Of a DNA stretch of 64,000 nt, positions 8,345 to 16,851 are shown piece after piece. A program made the position numbers and the translations under genes. Source of the DNA: an uncultured Collinsella sp. (GTDB lineage: Bacteria; Actinomycetota; Coriobacteriia; Coriobacteriales; Coriobacteriaceae); NCBI GenBank assembly GCA_958427895.1, contig CAUADW010000001.1, positions 1-64,000 of the forward strand. The letters are read 5' to 3'. Within the stretch, counting starts at the first letter, position 1. Every line of letters starts with the position of its first letter. Under the pieces are notes generated by a model. The model did not search any database and was not told the DNA's origin. It saw only the letters and a list, made by a program, of their open reading frames with translations.

Positions 8345-9840
8345 ACGCCCTCCTCGATAATGCGGTAGACATACTCCATGTCGAGCGCCCCGCGCACAGA
8401 GTCGGCCAGGCGGTCGAACTCGCGCGCACGGTGATCGGCCGCGGACGCCGCGCCCGTAGCACCCACGACGCTCTCGGGCAGGCCGCGCATGCGCGCGAGC
8501 GAGCGCGCGAGGGCGAGCGCCACCCCCGGTTCGTCGAACAGGCCGTGGAGATAGGTTCCGAACACGTTTCCGCAGGCCGCGCCTTCTGGTTTGCCGCCAA
8601 TCGTGCCCGCAGGGGCGCAGGAGACGGTCGTTTCGCCGTCGTGAATCTCGTACCCGCGCGCCGTGATGCCGTTCCACACCGAGAACGCGCCTTGTGCGCC
8701 CGTGATGCGCAGCTCCGACTGGGCGAGGCGCTTTTCCTCCTTGAACACCGTACTTGCAGGGATGAGCCCGAGCCCGCGCGCGGTGCCAGCGCCTTCCCTG
8801 CCGTGCGGGTCGGAAAGCTCGTCTCCCAAAAGCTGGTAGCCTCCGCATATGCCGAGCACCGGCGTGCCCGCGCCCGAAAGCGCGCGTACACAGGCTCCGA
8901 TGCCGCTAGCCGCAAGCCAGCGCGCGTCGTCGAGCGTGGTCTTCGAGCCGGGGAGCACCACCAGGTCGGGTCGGCCCAGATCGGTCGTCGAGGAAACGTA
9001 GCGCACGCCCACGCCGGGCACGCGCGAAAGCGGGTCGAAGTCGGTGAAGTTCGACAGATGCGGAAGGCGCACGACGGCGACGTCGATGACGCCGCGCGCC
9101 TCGCGGGAAGATAGGCGCGGCGCGAGCGAGTCCTCGTCGTCCAGGTCGAGCGTAAGATACGGCACGACCCCCACGACGGGAACCCCGCACATCTTCTCGA
9201 GCGGGGCCAAACCCGGGCGCAGGATTTCCACATCGCCGCGGAACTTGTTCACCACAAGCCCCCGCAATAGAGCGCGATCCTCGGGCGCAAAGAGCGCGAC
9301 CGTGCCGTAGAGCTGGGCAAACACCCCGCCTGGGTCGATGTCGCCCGCGAGCAGCACGGGGGAGGACACGGCGCGCGCGAGCCCCATGTTGACGATGTCG
9401 TTTTTGGCAAGGTTGATTTCGACGGGGCTGCCGGCGCCCTCGATGACGATGACGTCGTTTTCCTCCGCGAGCGAATCGAACGCCTCCAAAATCTGCGGCA
9501 TGAACGCCTTCTTTCGCGCGAAGTAGTCCCTCGCAGCGAAGGCTCCCTGCGCCTTGCCGGCCACGATGAGCTGGCTTCGGTGGTCGCTTTCGGGCTTGAG
9601 CAGGATGGGGTTCATGCGCACGTCGGGCGCGATGCCGCACGCCTCGGCCTGCATGATCTGGGCGCGCCCCATCTCGAGCCCATCGGCCGTGACACCGCTG
9701 TTGAGCGCCATGTTCTGGCTCTTGAAGGGAGCCACGCGCAGGCCGTCCTGCGAAAGCACATGGCACAGCCCCGCCGCAAGCAGGCTCTTCCCCGCGTTCG
9801 ACATGGTGCCCTGGATCATGATGGGCTTCGCCCTACCCAC
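8341..9840 (-). CDS. cbiP: Adenosylcobyric acid synthase (glutamine-hydrolysing)
   Basis: Amidates four carboxylates of adenosylcobyrinic a,c-diamide using glutamine and ATP. The 499-aa protein has an N-terminal DTBS-like domain (IMIQGTMSNAGKS, VIEGAGSPVEINL, DIDPGGVFAQLYG) and a C-terminal class I glutamine amidotransferase domain with the nucleophile Cys in VLGICGGYQLLG and the His in GTYLHGLFDEPG. The start is GTG at 9840, because a perfect AAGGAGGT lies eight bases upstream and the product then begins like other CbiP proteins. This gives an 8-base overlap with cobD. A longer ATG-started reading is less likely. Confidence 0.95.
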   Translation of the reverse strand: MGRAKPIMIQGTMSNAGKSLLAAGLCHVLSQDGLRVAPFKSQNMALNSGVTADGLEMGRAQIMQAEACGIAPDVRMNPILLKPESDHRSQLIVAGKAQGAFAARDYFARKKAFMPQILEAFDSLAEENDVIVIEGAGSPVEINLAKNDIVNMGLARAVSSPVLLAGDIDPGGVFAQLYGTVALFAPEDRALLRGLVVNKFRGDVEILRPGLAPLEKMCGVPVVGVVPYLTLDLDDEDSLAPRLSSREARGVIDVAVVRLPHLSNFTDFDPLSRVPGVGVRYVSSTTDLGRPDLVVLPGSKTTLDDARWLAASGIGACVRALSGAGTPVLGICGGYQLLGDELSDPHGREGAGTARGLGLIPASTVFKEEKRLAQSELRITGAQGAFSVWNGITARGYEIHDGETTVSCAPAGTIGGKPEGAACGNVFGTYLHGLFDEPGVALALARSLARMRGLPESVVGATGAASAADHRAREFDRLADSVRGALDMEYVYRIIEEGV

Positions 9841-11056
9841 GGGTATCGACCTCCTTCGCCGAGCCTCGGCCATCCGCGACCGCCATAGCGCCGCTGCAAG
9901 AAGCGCCGCCCCGTTCGTCGGGTTCGCCTTCGCCCGATGTGCCTTCTGCCCGAAGCGCGCGGCTGAACGCCATCGCAAGCCGGGCGTTCTCCTTGCGCGT
10001 GCGCACCGCGACGCGGCACCAGAAACGGGACAGTACCGAAAACGAGTCGCACGTGCGGACCAAAACCCCCTGTTTATACAGGCGCTCGGGGATGTCTTTC
10101 GCCGGCGTGCGGACTAAAAGGAAGTTCGCATCCGACGGCACGACGGAAAGCCCGAGCGAGGAGAGCTCGTGGGAAAGCCACGCTCGCTCGCCCGCCAATA
10201 CATCGCGCGTGCGCGAGACGTATTCGACGTCTTCCAGGGCGGCTATGCCAGCGGCCTCGGCGACCGAGGAGACGGGCCACGCCTGCCCCGCCCGGCGAAT
10301 CCCCTCGATGAGTTGGGCGTTTCCGCTGATCAGATATCCCAACCGCAACCCCGCCATTCCGTAGAGCTTGGTGAATGCGGAGAGCACGGCCACATGGCGC
10401 GAACACGCGGCGCGTGCGGCCACGCTCCTTTCGCGGGCGTCGGGCGCAAATCCGAGGAAGCACTCGTCCACGACGAGCAGCGCGCCCACCTGCTCGCAGC
10501 GGCAAGCCGCGGCATCGATCACGCGGGGGTCGACGAGGCGCCCCGTCGGGTTGTTCGGATTGCAGAGGTACGCCACGTCTCCAGGCCCCTCGATCGCGCG
10601 GGCGAAGGAGGCGGGCACGTCGAAGTCGTCCGCCTCGGAGAGCGGGAACTCCTGCACGCATGCGCCGTAGTACGATGCCGCCTCCGCATATTCAGAGAAC
10701 GTCGGCGCGCACACGACGATGCGTTTCGGGCGCACCGCCGCAGCGAGCCGCCAGATGATGTCGGACGCGCCCGCGCCGCAGACGATAGTATCTTCGGGAA
10801 TGCCCTGGGCGCGCGATAGGGCGCGAACAAGGGCAAGACTTTCCCTATCGGGGTAGGCGTCGATTCGAGAAAGCGCCTTGCAGGCTGCGGCGACAGCGCG
10901 CGGCGAGGGGCCTGCCGGATTCACGTTCACCGAGAAATCAATGAGGTCGGAGGCGCCCCCTTCGCAAGCGATGCCAAGCGATTGCGCACTGCCCCCATGC
11001 GTACGGGCGCGCAGGATTCCCCCGGCAGCCCGGGACGCGGCGTGGTCTTCCCTCAT
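9833..11056 (-). CDS. cobD: Threonine-phosphate decarboxylase (aminotransferase fold I/II)
   Basis: PLP enzyme that makes (R)-1-amino-2-propanol phosphate for the nucleotide loop. The 407-aa protein has the HisC-like fold: DFSVNVNPAGPSP near the N-terminus, CGAGASDIIWRL, AYLCNPNNPTGRLV, LLVVDECFLGF and the PLP-lysine region SAFTKLYGMAGLRLGYLI. HisC paralogues share these motifs; position in a cob operon decides the call. A Gly/Glu-rich C-terminal tail of about 35 residues is unusual. The ATG at 11056 overlaps the cbiB stop (ATGA). A threonine kinase (PduX) is not seen in the window. Confidence 0.88.
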   Translation of the reverse strand: MREDHAASRAAGGILRARTHGGSAQSLGIACEGGASDLIDFSVNVNPAGPSPRAVAAACKALSRIDAYPDRESLALVRALSRAQGIPEDTIVCGAGASDIIWRLAAAVRPKRIVVCAPTFSEYAEAASYYGACVQEFPLSEADDFDVPASFARAIEGPGDVAYLCNPNNPTGRLVDPRVIDAAACRCEQVGALLVVDECFLGFAPDARERSVAARAACSRHVAVLSAFTKLYGMAGLRLGYLISGNAQLIEGIRRAGQAWPVSSVAEAAGIAALEDVEYVSRTRDVLAGERAWLSHELSSLGLSVVPSDANFLLVRTPAKDIPERLYKQGVLVRTCDSFSVLSRFWCRVAVRTRKENARLAMAFSRALRAEGTSGEGEPDERGGASCSGAMAVADGRGSAKEVDTRG

Positions 11057-12027
11057 ACAATCGCCCCCACGGCGAGCACGACCGCCGCGCGCGCGGCGCC
11101 GAAGACGACGAGCGCGCATACGGACGCGGCGAGCATGAGCCTTGTCGCCCGGGCGATGTCGCCCCACTCGATTTCGCGGGACGCGTCGCCTATCGTCGGT
11201 TTCTCAACGAGCTTGCCGAAATACACCGCGGGTCCTGCCAGGCGCAGCCCGAGCGCGCCCGCACATGCTGACTCGGTCTGCGCCGAGTTGGGGCTCGCAT
11301 GGCGACGCCTGTCGCGGCGCCAGATGCGCGCCGCCCCGCGCGCGTCGAGCCCGACGATCGGGCACACGGCGATCATGAACAAGGCCGATAAGCGCGAGGG
11401 AATCCAGTTCACCGCATCGTCGAGGCGCGCCGAGGCGCAGCCGAAGTCGATGTAGCGCTCGTTTTTGTAGCCCACCATGCTGTCGAGCGTGTTCACCGCC
11501 TTGTACGCCATGCCCAAGGGCGCACCCCCGATCATAAGGTAGAAAAGCGGCGCGATGACGCCGTCGCTCGCGTTCTCCGCCACCGTTTCCACAGCGGCGC
11601 GCGCGACGCCCTGCTCGTCGAGAACAGACGTGTCGCGTCCCACGATGAGCCCGACGGCTTCGCGCGCCGCGACAAGGCCGCCCTTCGAGAACGCGCTGGC
11701 CACGGCCAGGCTCTGGCGGCGCAGCTCGCATGCCGCGAGAATCTGATAGCTCGCCCATGCCTCGGCCACAAAGCGCAAGCCGGAGTGAACCATGCCGCAA
11801 AGATGCAGGATTCCCCAGGTCAAAAGCCCACACGCAAGCGGAAGCGCCACGGCGAGCACAAGCCCTGCGGCGCGCGTGCCCGCGGACGTTTGCGGGAATG
11901 CGCGCCGCAGGCGGCATTCGGCCCACGTGATCGCGCGCCCCATGGCGACGACGGGATGGGGAAGCCAGCGCGGGTCGCCGAAGGCAAGGTCGGCCGCGAA
12001 CCCGGCGGCGACGGCAAGAATCGTCAT
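11053..12027 (-). CDS. cbiB: Adenosylcobinamide-phosphate synthase (membrane)
   Basis: Joins aminopropanol phosphate to adenosylcobyric acid. The 324-aa polytopic membrane protein has the family's FGDPRWLPHPVVAMGR opening, the AVETVAENASDGVIAPLFY motif, MAYKAVNTLDSMVGYKNERY and DAVNWIPSRLSALFM. The ATG at 12027 shares its A with the stop of the upstream fusion gene (TGATG). A GTG one codon earlier is an alternative start. Confidence 0.95.
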   Translation of the reverse strand: MTILAVAAGFAADLAFGDPRWLPHPVVAMGRAITWAECRLRRAFPQTSAGTRAAGLVLAVALPLACGLLTWGILHLCGMVHSGLRFVAEAWASYQILAACELRRQSLAVASAFSKGGLVAAREAVGLIVGRDTSVLDEQGVARAAVETVAENASDGVIAPLFYLMIGGAPLGMAYKAVNTLDSMVGYKNERYIDFGCASARLDDAVNWIPSRLSALFMIAVCPIVGLDARGAARIWRRDRRRHASPNSAQTESACAGALGLRLAGPAVYFGKLVEKPTIGDASREIEWGDIARATRLMLAASVCALVVFGAARAAVVLAVGAIV

Positions 12028-13028
12028 CACCGGGCATCGCCCCCCGAAGCGGGGCGAACGTCGCGAAGGCAGCGCCCATCCCAGGTGGCAGCCCATGCGC
12101 CGCCCGGCTCGGTATGCACGTCGAAGTATTCCATTTTCGGGACAGCTAGCTCGGAGAGCAGCGCTTTCACGGTACCCGCGTGAACGACGAAGACGGCGCG
12201 CCCACTCCCCTGGGCGCGCTCCGATTCGCACGCCTCCCGAAACGCCGCGACGACGCGGCGAGTGAAATCGCTCTTGCCCTCGCCATGCGGGCAGCGCGTC
12301 TCGCACCAGGAGTCTACCCAGGCGCGGTAGCGCACATCCTCTTTAAGCTCGGCAGCGCTTCGCCCCTCGAAGTCACCGAAATCCATCTCGCGCAGACCGG
12401 GGCACGCCATAAGCTCCGCGTTCGGGAAGAGGATGCGCGCCGTCTGGTCGGTGCGGGCCATGCCGCTCGTGATAACACGGAACACGTCACGATCGCACGC
12501 GAGGTCGCGCAAAGCGCGCTCGCCCGCGCTCGACAGGGGCTCGTCGGTGCCCGCCCCGCTGTAGCGATGGTCTTCCGTGCCCGCCGTGGCACCATGGCGC
12601 ACGAAGACGACTTCCAAAGGCGCGCCCACGCCCTGCGTCCCTCGAGGCGCATCGGCAAGGTTTCCTTTGATGACCTGGGGAATCCCGCACGTCATGCGCA
12701 CGACGACGTCGGCGCGCGCAGCGAGCGCGCATCCCAGGCGCCCCGCGCGCTCGCGCCATTGGGCGTCTTCCGCACGCATAGGGACGACCCCCGAGCCGAC
12801 CAAGGTCAGAATCACTGCGTCGAAGCCGATCAGCCACTCGAGCGCCCGGTCAGCGTCGAGCGCGCGTACGAGTTCCTCAGCACGGTACGCGACGCGGCCG
12901 GCAAAAGCCGCGGGCACGCCGCCCGCCGCGAGCTGCGCCGCGTCGACGAAATCGTCCGCCGCGAACCCGAGCTTTTCGCGCACGAAGGTCCTCTTCCCCG
13001 AATGCGCGCCACCTACCACGAGCATCAT
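12027..13028 (-). CDS. cobC: CobU-like domain fused to alpha-ribazole phosphatase (CobC)
   Basis: A two-domain protein of 333 aa. Residues 1 to about 120 resemble CobU (P-loop GGAHSGKRTF; VVRMTCGIPQVIKG) but lack the IARHR block that carries the GMP-accepting His in canonical CobU. Residues about 125-333 are a histidine phosphatase with VFVRHGATAGTEDHRYSG, SGMARTDQTA, GLREMDFGDFEGR and VFVVHAGTVKALL, typical of CobC, which dephosphorylates alpha-ribazole phosphate or cobalamin phosphate. A canonical cobU lies two genes upstream, so the N-terminal half may be a regulatory or kinase-only relic. The ATG at 13028 overlaps the cobS stop. Confidence 0.85.
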   Translation of the reverse strand: MMLVVGGAHSGKRTFVREKLGFAADDFVDAAQLAAGGVPAAFAGRVAYRAEELVRALDADRALEWLIGFDAVILTLVGSGVVPMRAEDAQWRERAGRLGCALAARADVVVRMTCGIPQVIKGNLADAPRGTQGVGAPLEVVFVRHGATAGTEDHRYSGAGTDEPLSSAGERALRDLACDRDVFRVITSGMARTDQTARILFPNAELMACPGLREMDFGDFEGRSAAELKEDVRYRAWVDSWCETRCPHGEGKSDFTRRVVAAFREACESERAQGSGRAVFVVHAGTVKALLSELAVPKMEYFDVHTEPGGAWAATWDGRCLRDVRPASGGDAR

Positions 13029-13792
13029 AAGAGCATGCCCCCCGCCACCAGCATGGCAAGCATCGCGAGCTCGGCCCATTGCAGAAACCATCCGGCCAAA
13101 TCCCCCGTCACCCCGCCGAAGCGGGACAGGGCAACATGGCGGTACCACGCGAGCGCCAAAAGCCCCGCCACCGCCATAAGGGCGCCGACGGCCTGAGCGC
13201 ACGCGACCATCCCTGCAGCCGAAGCCACAGCGAAAGTGCAAAGCGGCACGACGATCGCCGCGCGTTTCTTCACAGGCGAGAGCCCCGCAGCCATGCCGTC
13301 CGCCCGCGCGGCAGGCCAGCATTCTACGGCGAGCCCCGAAAGCGCGCGGGAGAACACGAGCGAGCACAGAAGCGCGAGGAACGCCCCCGCCGTAAGCGGC
13401 AGCGCGGTGAACAGGGAAAACTGCAGAATAAGGTACACGACAACACCGATGACCCCGAAGGCGCCCGCCCGCGGGTCGTGCATGATCTCGAGCTTTCGCT
13501 CGCGCGGGGCCCAACTTGCAAGCGCATCGGAGGAGTCGCAGAGCCCGTCTAGGTGGATGCCTCCCGTCACCGCCACAGGCAGCGCCACGAGCACGGCCGC
13601 GACGATGGTCGCGGGCACGCCGAGCAGGTTCGCCACGTGCCCCCACGCCGTCATGAGGAAGCCTTCCGCAAGGCCCACCAGGGGAAACGCGGCAAGCGCA
13701 TGGGTTGATCCGAAATCGGTCCAAGCCGATTTCGGGACGGGGATGCGCGAGAACATTCCGAACGCCGCGCCGATTGCCTCAGCTATCTTCAC
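13025..13792 (-). CDS. cobS: Cobalamin 5'-phosphate synthase (adenosylcobinamide-GDP ribazoletransferase)
   Basis: Joins adenosylcobinamide-GDP to alpha-ribazole(-5'-phosphate) in the membrane. The 255-aa polytopic protein has FSRIPVP near the start, the metal-binding GGIHLDGLCDSSDALASW motif, EIMHDPRAGAFGVIG, and FGGVTGDLAGWFLQWAELAML at the end. The start is GTG at 13792, overlapping the cobU stop (GTGA), with GAAGGACC about six bases upstream. Earlier in-frame ATGs lie inside cobU without a binding site and would add a basic tail foreign to the family. Confidence 0.94.
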   Translation of the reverse strand: MKIAEAIGAAFGMFSRIPVPKSAWTDFGSTHALAAFPLVGLAEGFLMTAWGHVANLLGVPATIVAAVLVALPVAVTGGIHLDGLCDSSDALASWAPRERKLEIMHDPRAGAFGVIGVVVYLILQFSLFTALPLTAGAFLALLCSLVFSRALSGLAVECWPAARADGMAAGLSPVKKRAAIVVPLCTFAVASAAGMVACAQAVGALMAVAGLLALAWYRHVALSRFGGVTGDLAGWFLQWAELAMLAMLVAGGMLL

Positions 13793-14337
13793 CTTGTAGG
13801 TCCTTCGCCTTTCATCCACACGGGAATCCCGCATACCACTTCGACTGCGCGGTCGGCCAGCGCCGCCACGCCCGCGTTCACGCGCGCGAGCGCGCGCCTC
13901 CATGCCTCGGTCCCCTCATCGTAGCGCATCCCATCGGCGAACACGTCGACGGTGACCACCACCGTATACGCAGCGGCCTGAGCGAGCCGTTCGATGCCTC
14001 CGAGCACCTCGCGCGCCACAGCGTCGGGGTCACGTGGGGACAAGCCGCCTTCCGCGAAAAGCTCGTTTGCAACCAGGTTGCCCACGTCCTCCAAAAGAAG
14101 CGTGCAGCCGCGCGGAAGCCCGGACACTGCAGTGCCTACGTCACGCGTGCGCTCGAGGGTGGAAAACCCCTTGCCCTCGCGCAGCGCCCGATGGCGCGCG
14201 ATGCGGCGGGCGCCCTCTTCCCCGAAGGGCTCCATCGTTGCCAGGTACACGCGAGGGCCGTCGCGCCCGAGGCACAGGGACTCGGCGTAGGCGCTCTTGC
14301 CGCTCGCGGCGGCGCCGATGACGAGCGTCACCGTCAT
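13789..14337 (-). CDS. cobU: Adenosylcobinamide kinase / adenosylcobinamide-phosphate guanylyltransferase
   Basis: Bifunctional enzyme that phosphorylates adenosylcobinamide and transfers GMP to it. The 182-aa protein has P-loop VIGAAASGKSAYAE, the ATMEPFGEEGARRIARHRALR block containing the GMP-linked His, the LLLEDVGNLVANELF Walker-B region and VVCGIPVWMKG at the end. Its ATG at 14337 overlaps the cobT stop (ATGA). This is the complete copy; a truncated CobU-like domain is fused to cobC downstream. Confidence 0.95.
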   Translation of the reverse strand: MTVTLVIGAAASGKSAYAESLCLGRDGPRVYLATMEPFGEEGARRIARHRALREGKGFSTLERTRDVGTAVSGLPRGCTLLLEDVGNLVANELFAEGGLSPRDPDAVAREVLGGIERLAQAAAYTVVVTVDVFADGMRYDEGTEAWRRALARVNAGVAALADRAVEVVCGIPVWMKGEGPTR

Positions 14338-15476
14338 TTCCCGGCCTCGAAATGCTCGTAAGCAGCCATGCCAGTCGCCGTGAACGTCTTCCCATCCCGG
14401 TACACGCGCAGCGCCGAATCCAGAAGGGGCAGATACGCCATGGCGCCCGCACCCTCGCCCAAGTGCATGCCTGCGTCGAGGGGTGCCTTTATGCCGAGCT
14501 CGCGAAGGAGCTCCTGGCTTGCGGGTTCGCTTGATGCGTGGGTGCCCACGAGGTAGCCCAAGGCGTTGGGGCACAGGCGCGCCGCACACAGGGCCGCCGT
14601 GCAGGATATGACCCCGTCGAGGAGCGCCGGCGCCTTCGAGGCCGCGGCCCCCAGGTAGAAGCCGCACATCGCCGCGATGTCGAAGCCGCCCACCTTCGAG
14701 AGCACGTCGATCGGGTCGGCAAGATCGGGCGAGTTCGCGTCGATAGCGCGCTCGACCACGTCGCGCTTGCGCGCGAGCGAGGCGTCCGAGAGCCCCGCGC
14801 CGCGCCCGACGAGGCTCCGCGCGTCCGCCCGGATGAGCACTGCGGCCACCGCCGCCGAGGTGGTCGTGTTGCCGATGCCCATCTCGCCCGCGGCGAGAAG
14901 GCGCACGCCGGCGCGGGCAAGCCCGCACGCGACGGCGATTCCGACCTCGATCGCGCGCACGGCCCCATCGCGAGACATAGCGGAGCCGTGCGCGATGTTG
15001 CCGCTCCCCCGCCGCACGTTCGCGCGTACCATGCGCGCGTCTTCTATGCCCCGGGCCATACCCACGTCGACGGGCACGACCTCGGCACCCGCAAACGCCG
15101 CCATGCGGCAGGCGCTCGTGGCCCCCTCGCACATGTTGCGCGCGACGGCTCGCGTCACGTCTTGCCCGCTTTGCGACACGCCTTCGGCAACGACCCCGTT
15201 GTCGGAGAAGAATACTGCGAGCGCACGGGGAAACTCGGCCACCTCGGCGCTCCCCTGAGCTGCGGCGATACGCGCGACGGCGTCTTCAAAGTCGCCCAAT
15301 CCCCCCAAGGGGTGCGCGATGGAGTCCCACGCGGCATACGCGGCGGCGCGGGCGCACTCGTCTGCGGGCGCGATCCGGGAGAGCGCGGCTTCGAGCACGG
15401 CGCCCGGCGCCGACGAGAACGCGCGATCGACTTCCTCGCGGATGCAGGCAAGCGCGGTTTCGGTTGCTTCAGCCAT
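14334..15476 (-). CDS. cobT: Nicotinate-nucleotide--dimethylbenzimidazole phosphoribosyltransferase
   Basis: Activates the lower-ligand base by forming alpha-ribazole phosphate from nicotinate mononucleotide. The 380-aa protein shows the CobT marks VFFSDNGVVAEGVSQSGQDVT, LLAAGEMGIGNTTTSAAVAA, GRGAGL and the ending LGEGAGAMAYLPLLDSALR with catalytic Glu. The ATG at 15476 has AGAGGAG seven bases upstream and overlaps the cbiA stop by eight bases. Longer in-frame readings overlap cbiA and are not supported. Confidence 0.95.
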   Translation of the reverse strand: MAEATETALACIREEVDRAFSSAPGAVLEAALSRIAPADECARAAAYAAWDSIAHPLGGLGDFEDAVARIAAAQGSAEVAEFPRALAVFFSDNGVVAEGVSQSGQDVTRAVARNMCEGATSACRMAAFAGAEVVPVDVGMARGIEDARMVRANVRRGSGNIAHGSAMSRDGAVRAIEVGIAVACGLARAGVRLLAAGEMGIGNTTTSAAVAAVLIRADARSLVGRGAGLSDASLARKRDVVERAIDANSPDLADPIDVLSKVGGFDIAAMCGFYLGAAASKAPALLDGVISCTAALCAARLCPNALGYLVGTHASSEPASQELLRELGIKAPLDAGMHLGEGAGAMAYLPLLDSALRVYRDGKTFTATGMAAYEHFEAGK

Positions 15477-16851
15477 GCCGTCTCCTCTCTGCGAACGACG
15501 CTGCGGCAGACGCGAACGCGCGCGCAACGTCGGGGTTCGCAGGATAGTACACATGCGGGAAGCCCGCAACCAGGGACGGGGTGGTCGTCATGCACGGCCA
15601 GCCCTTGTCGCGCCGGGGCTTTTGCGCCCAGAAGTCGCCGCCCGGGCAGGTGGACTGCCAGTAGTGGAACTCGTGCGCGCGGATGCGCGTGCCGCGCGGC
15701 CCGTAGAGCCCGTCGCGTTGAGAAGTGAGCTCCACGTACCCGAAATGGGACAGCCTTTCCCCGTTCTCGCTTGCGCCCTCAAGGGCGCCCGCAACAGGCC
15801 AGCGCCGCCCCTCGCTATCGGCGATTTCGCGCTGCAGGTACAGAAACCCACCACATTCGGCGACCGTCGGCATGCCGGATTCCACCGCATGCCGCACCGC
15901 CTCGCGCATCGGCGCGTTCTCGGAGAGCTGCTGCGCATGGAGCTCCGGGTAGCCACCTCCTAGATAGAGGGCGCTTGTCCCCCGGGGCAACTCACTATCA
16001 CACAGGGGGCTGAAAAAGGCCAGCTCACAACCCAGGTCTTCGAGCGCGCGCAGGTTCTCCTCGTAGTAGAAGGAGAACGCCTCGTCACGCGCGACGGCGA
16101 CGATGGGCCGCGCTCCCGCGATCGGCTCCAACCGGTAAGGTTCCTCGCGGATATCTGGTGCTGTCGCCGCTATTTCGAGCAAGCGGTCGACGTCGACGCT
16201 CTTTTCCACCAGCTCGGCCATCTTGTCGATGCGCGCGGAGAGCTGCTCGACCTCGTCGGCGGTCACAAGCCCCAGATGCCGGCTTTCGAGCGAGAACGCC
16301 TCGTCGGCGGGGATATTCCCCAAAACCACGACGCCCGTGTGCTTCTCGATCGCAGGCGCCGCGTAGGCGCAGGCAGCGGCGCTCGTCTTGTTCAGCACGA
16401 CGCCGCGCACGTTCGCACAAGGCAGGAACTCGGCGATGCCGCGGATTACGGCGGCGAGCGATAAAGACGCCCCGCGCCCGTTCACCACTAAAACGACCGG
16501 CGTTTCCGTGTCGCGCGCAACCTGGTAGCTGCTCGCATCGGCCACGCCGGGCGCCATGCCGTCGTAGAAGCCCATGACCCCCTCGAGAACCGCGACATCC
16601 GCGCCCGCGGCGCCGCGTGCGAGCAGGGCGCGCAGCGTCGGGGCGTCGGTGAAGAAGCCGTCTAAGTTCCCCGAGCGCGCGCCCACGACGCGGCGATGAA
16701 AGAGCGGGTCAATGTAGTCGGGGCCGCATTTGAAGGCCGCGCATGCGAGGCCGCGGCGCGCGAGCGCGCGCAGGAGCGCGCACGTAACGACTGTCTTGCC
16801 GCTCCCGCTCGAGGGCGCAGCGACCATGAAGCGCGGGATGGACGTGCTCAC
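15469..16851 (-). CDS. cbiA: Cobyrinate a,c-diamide synthase (glutamine-hydrolysing)
   Basis: Amidates the a and c carboxylates of cobyrinate. The 460-aa protein has an N-terminal ATP domain (VAAPSSGSGKTVVTCAL; FKCGPDYIDP; VLEGVMGFYDG) and a C-terminal amidotransferase domain (LYLGGGYPELHA; nucleophile Cys in PTVAECGGFLYL; His in AHEFHYW). The start is GTG at 16851, overlapping the cbiET stop (GTGA). A longer ATG-started reading at 16965 would intrude 114 bases into cbiET and lacks family similarity. Confidence 0.95.
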   Translation of the reverse strand: MSTSIPRFMVAAPSSGSGKTVVTCALLRALARRGLACAAFKCGPDYIDPLFHRRVVGARSGNLDGFFTDAPTLRALLARGAAGADVAVLEGVMGFYDGMAPGVADASSYQVARDTETPVVLVVNGRGASLSLAAVIRGIAEFLPCANVRGVVLNKTSAAACAYAAPAIEKHTGVVVLGNIPADEAFSLESRHLGLVTADEVEQLSARIDKMAELVEKSVDVDRLLEIAATAPDIREEPYRLEPIAGARPIVAVARDEAFSFYYEENLRALEDLGCELAFFSPLCDSELPRGTSALYLGGGYPELHAQQLSENAPMREAVRHAVESGMPTVAECGGFLYLQREIADSEGRRWPVAGALEGASENGERLSHFGYVELTSQRDGLYGPRGTRIRAHEFHYWQSTCPGGDFWAQKPRRDKGWPCMTTTPSLVAGFPHVYYPANPDVARAFASAAASFAERRRHG

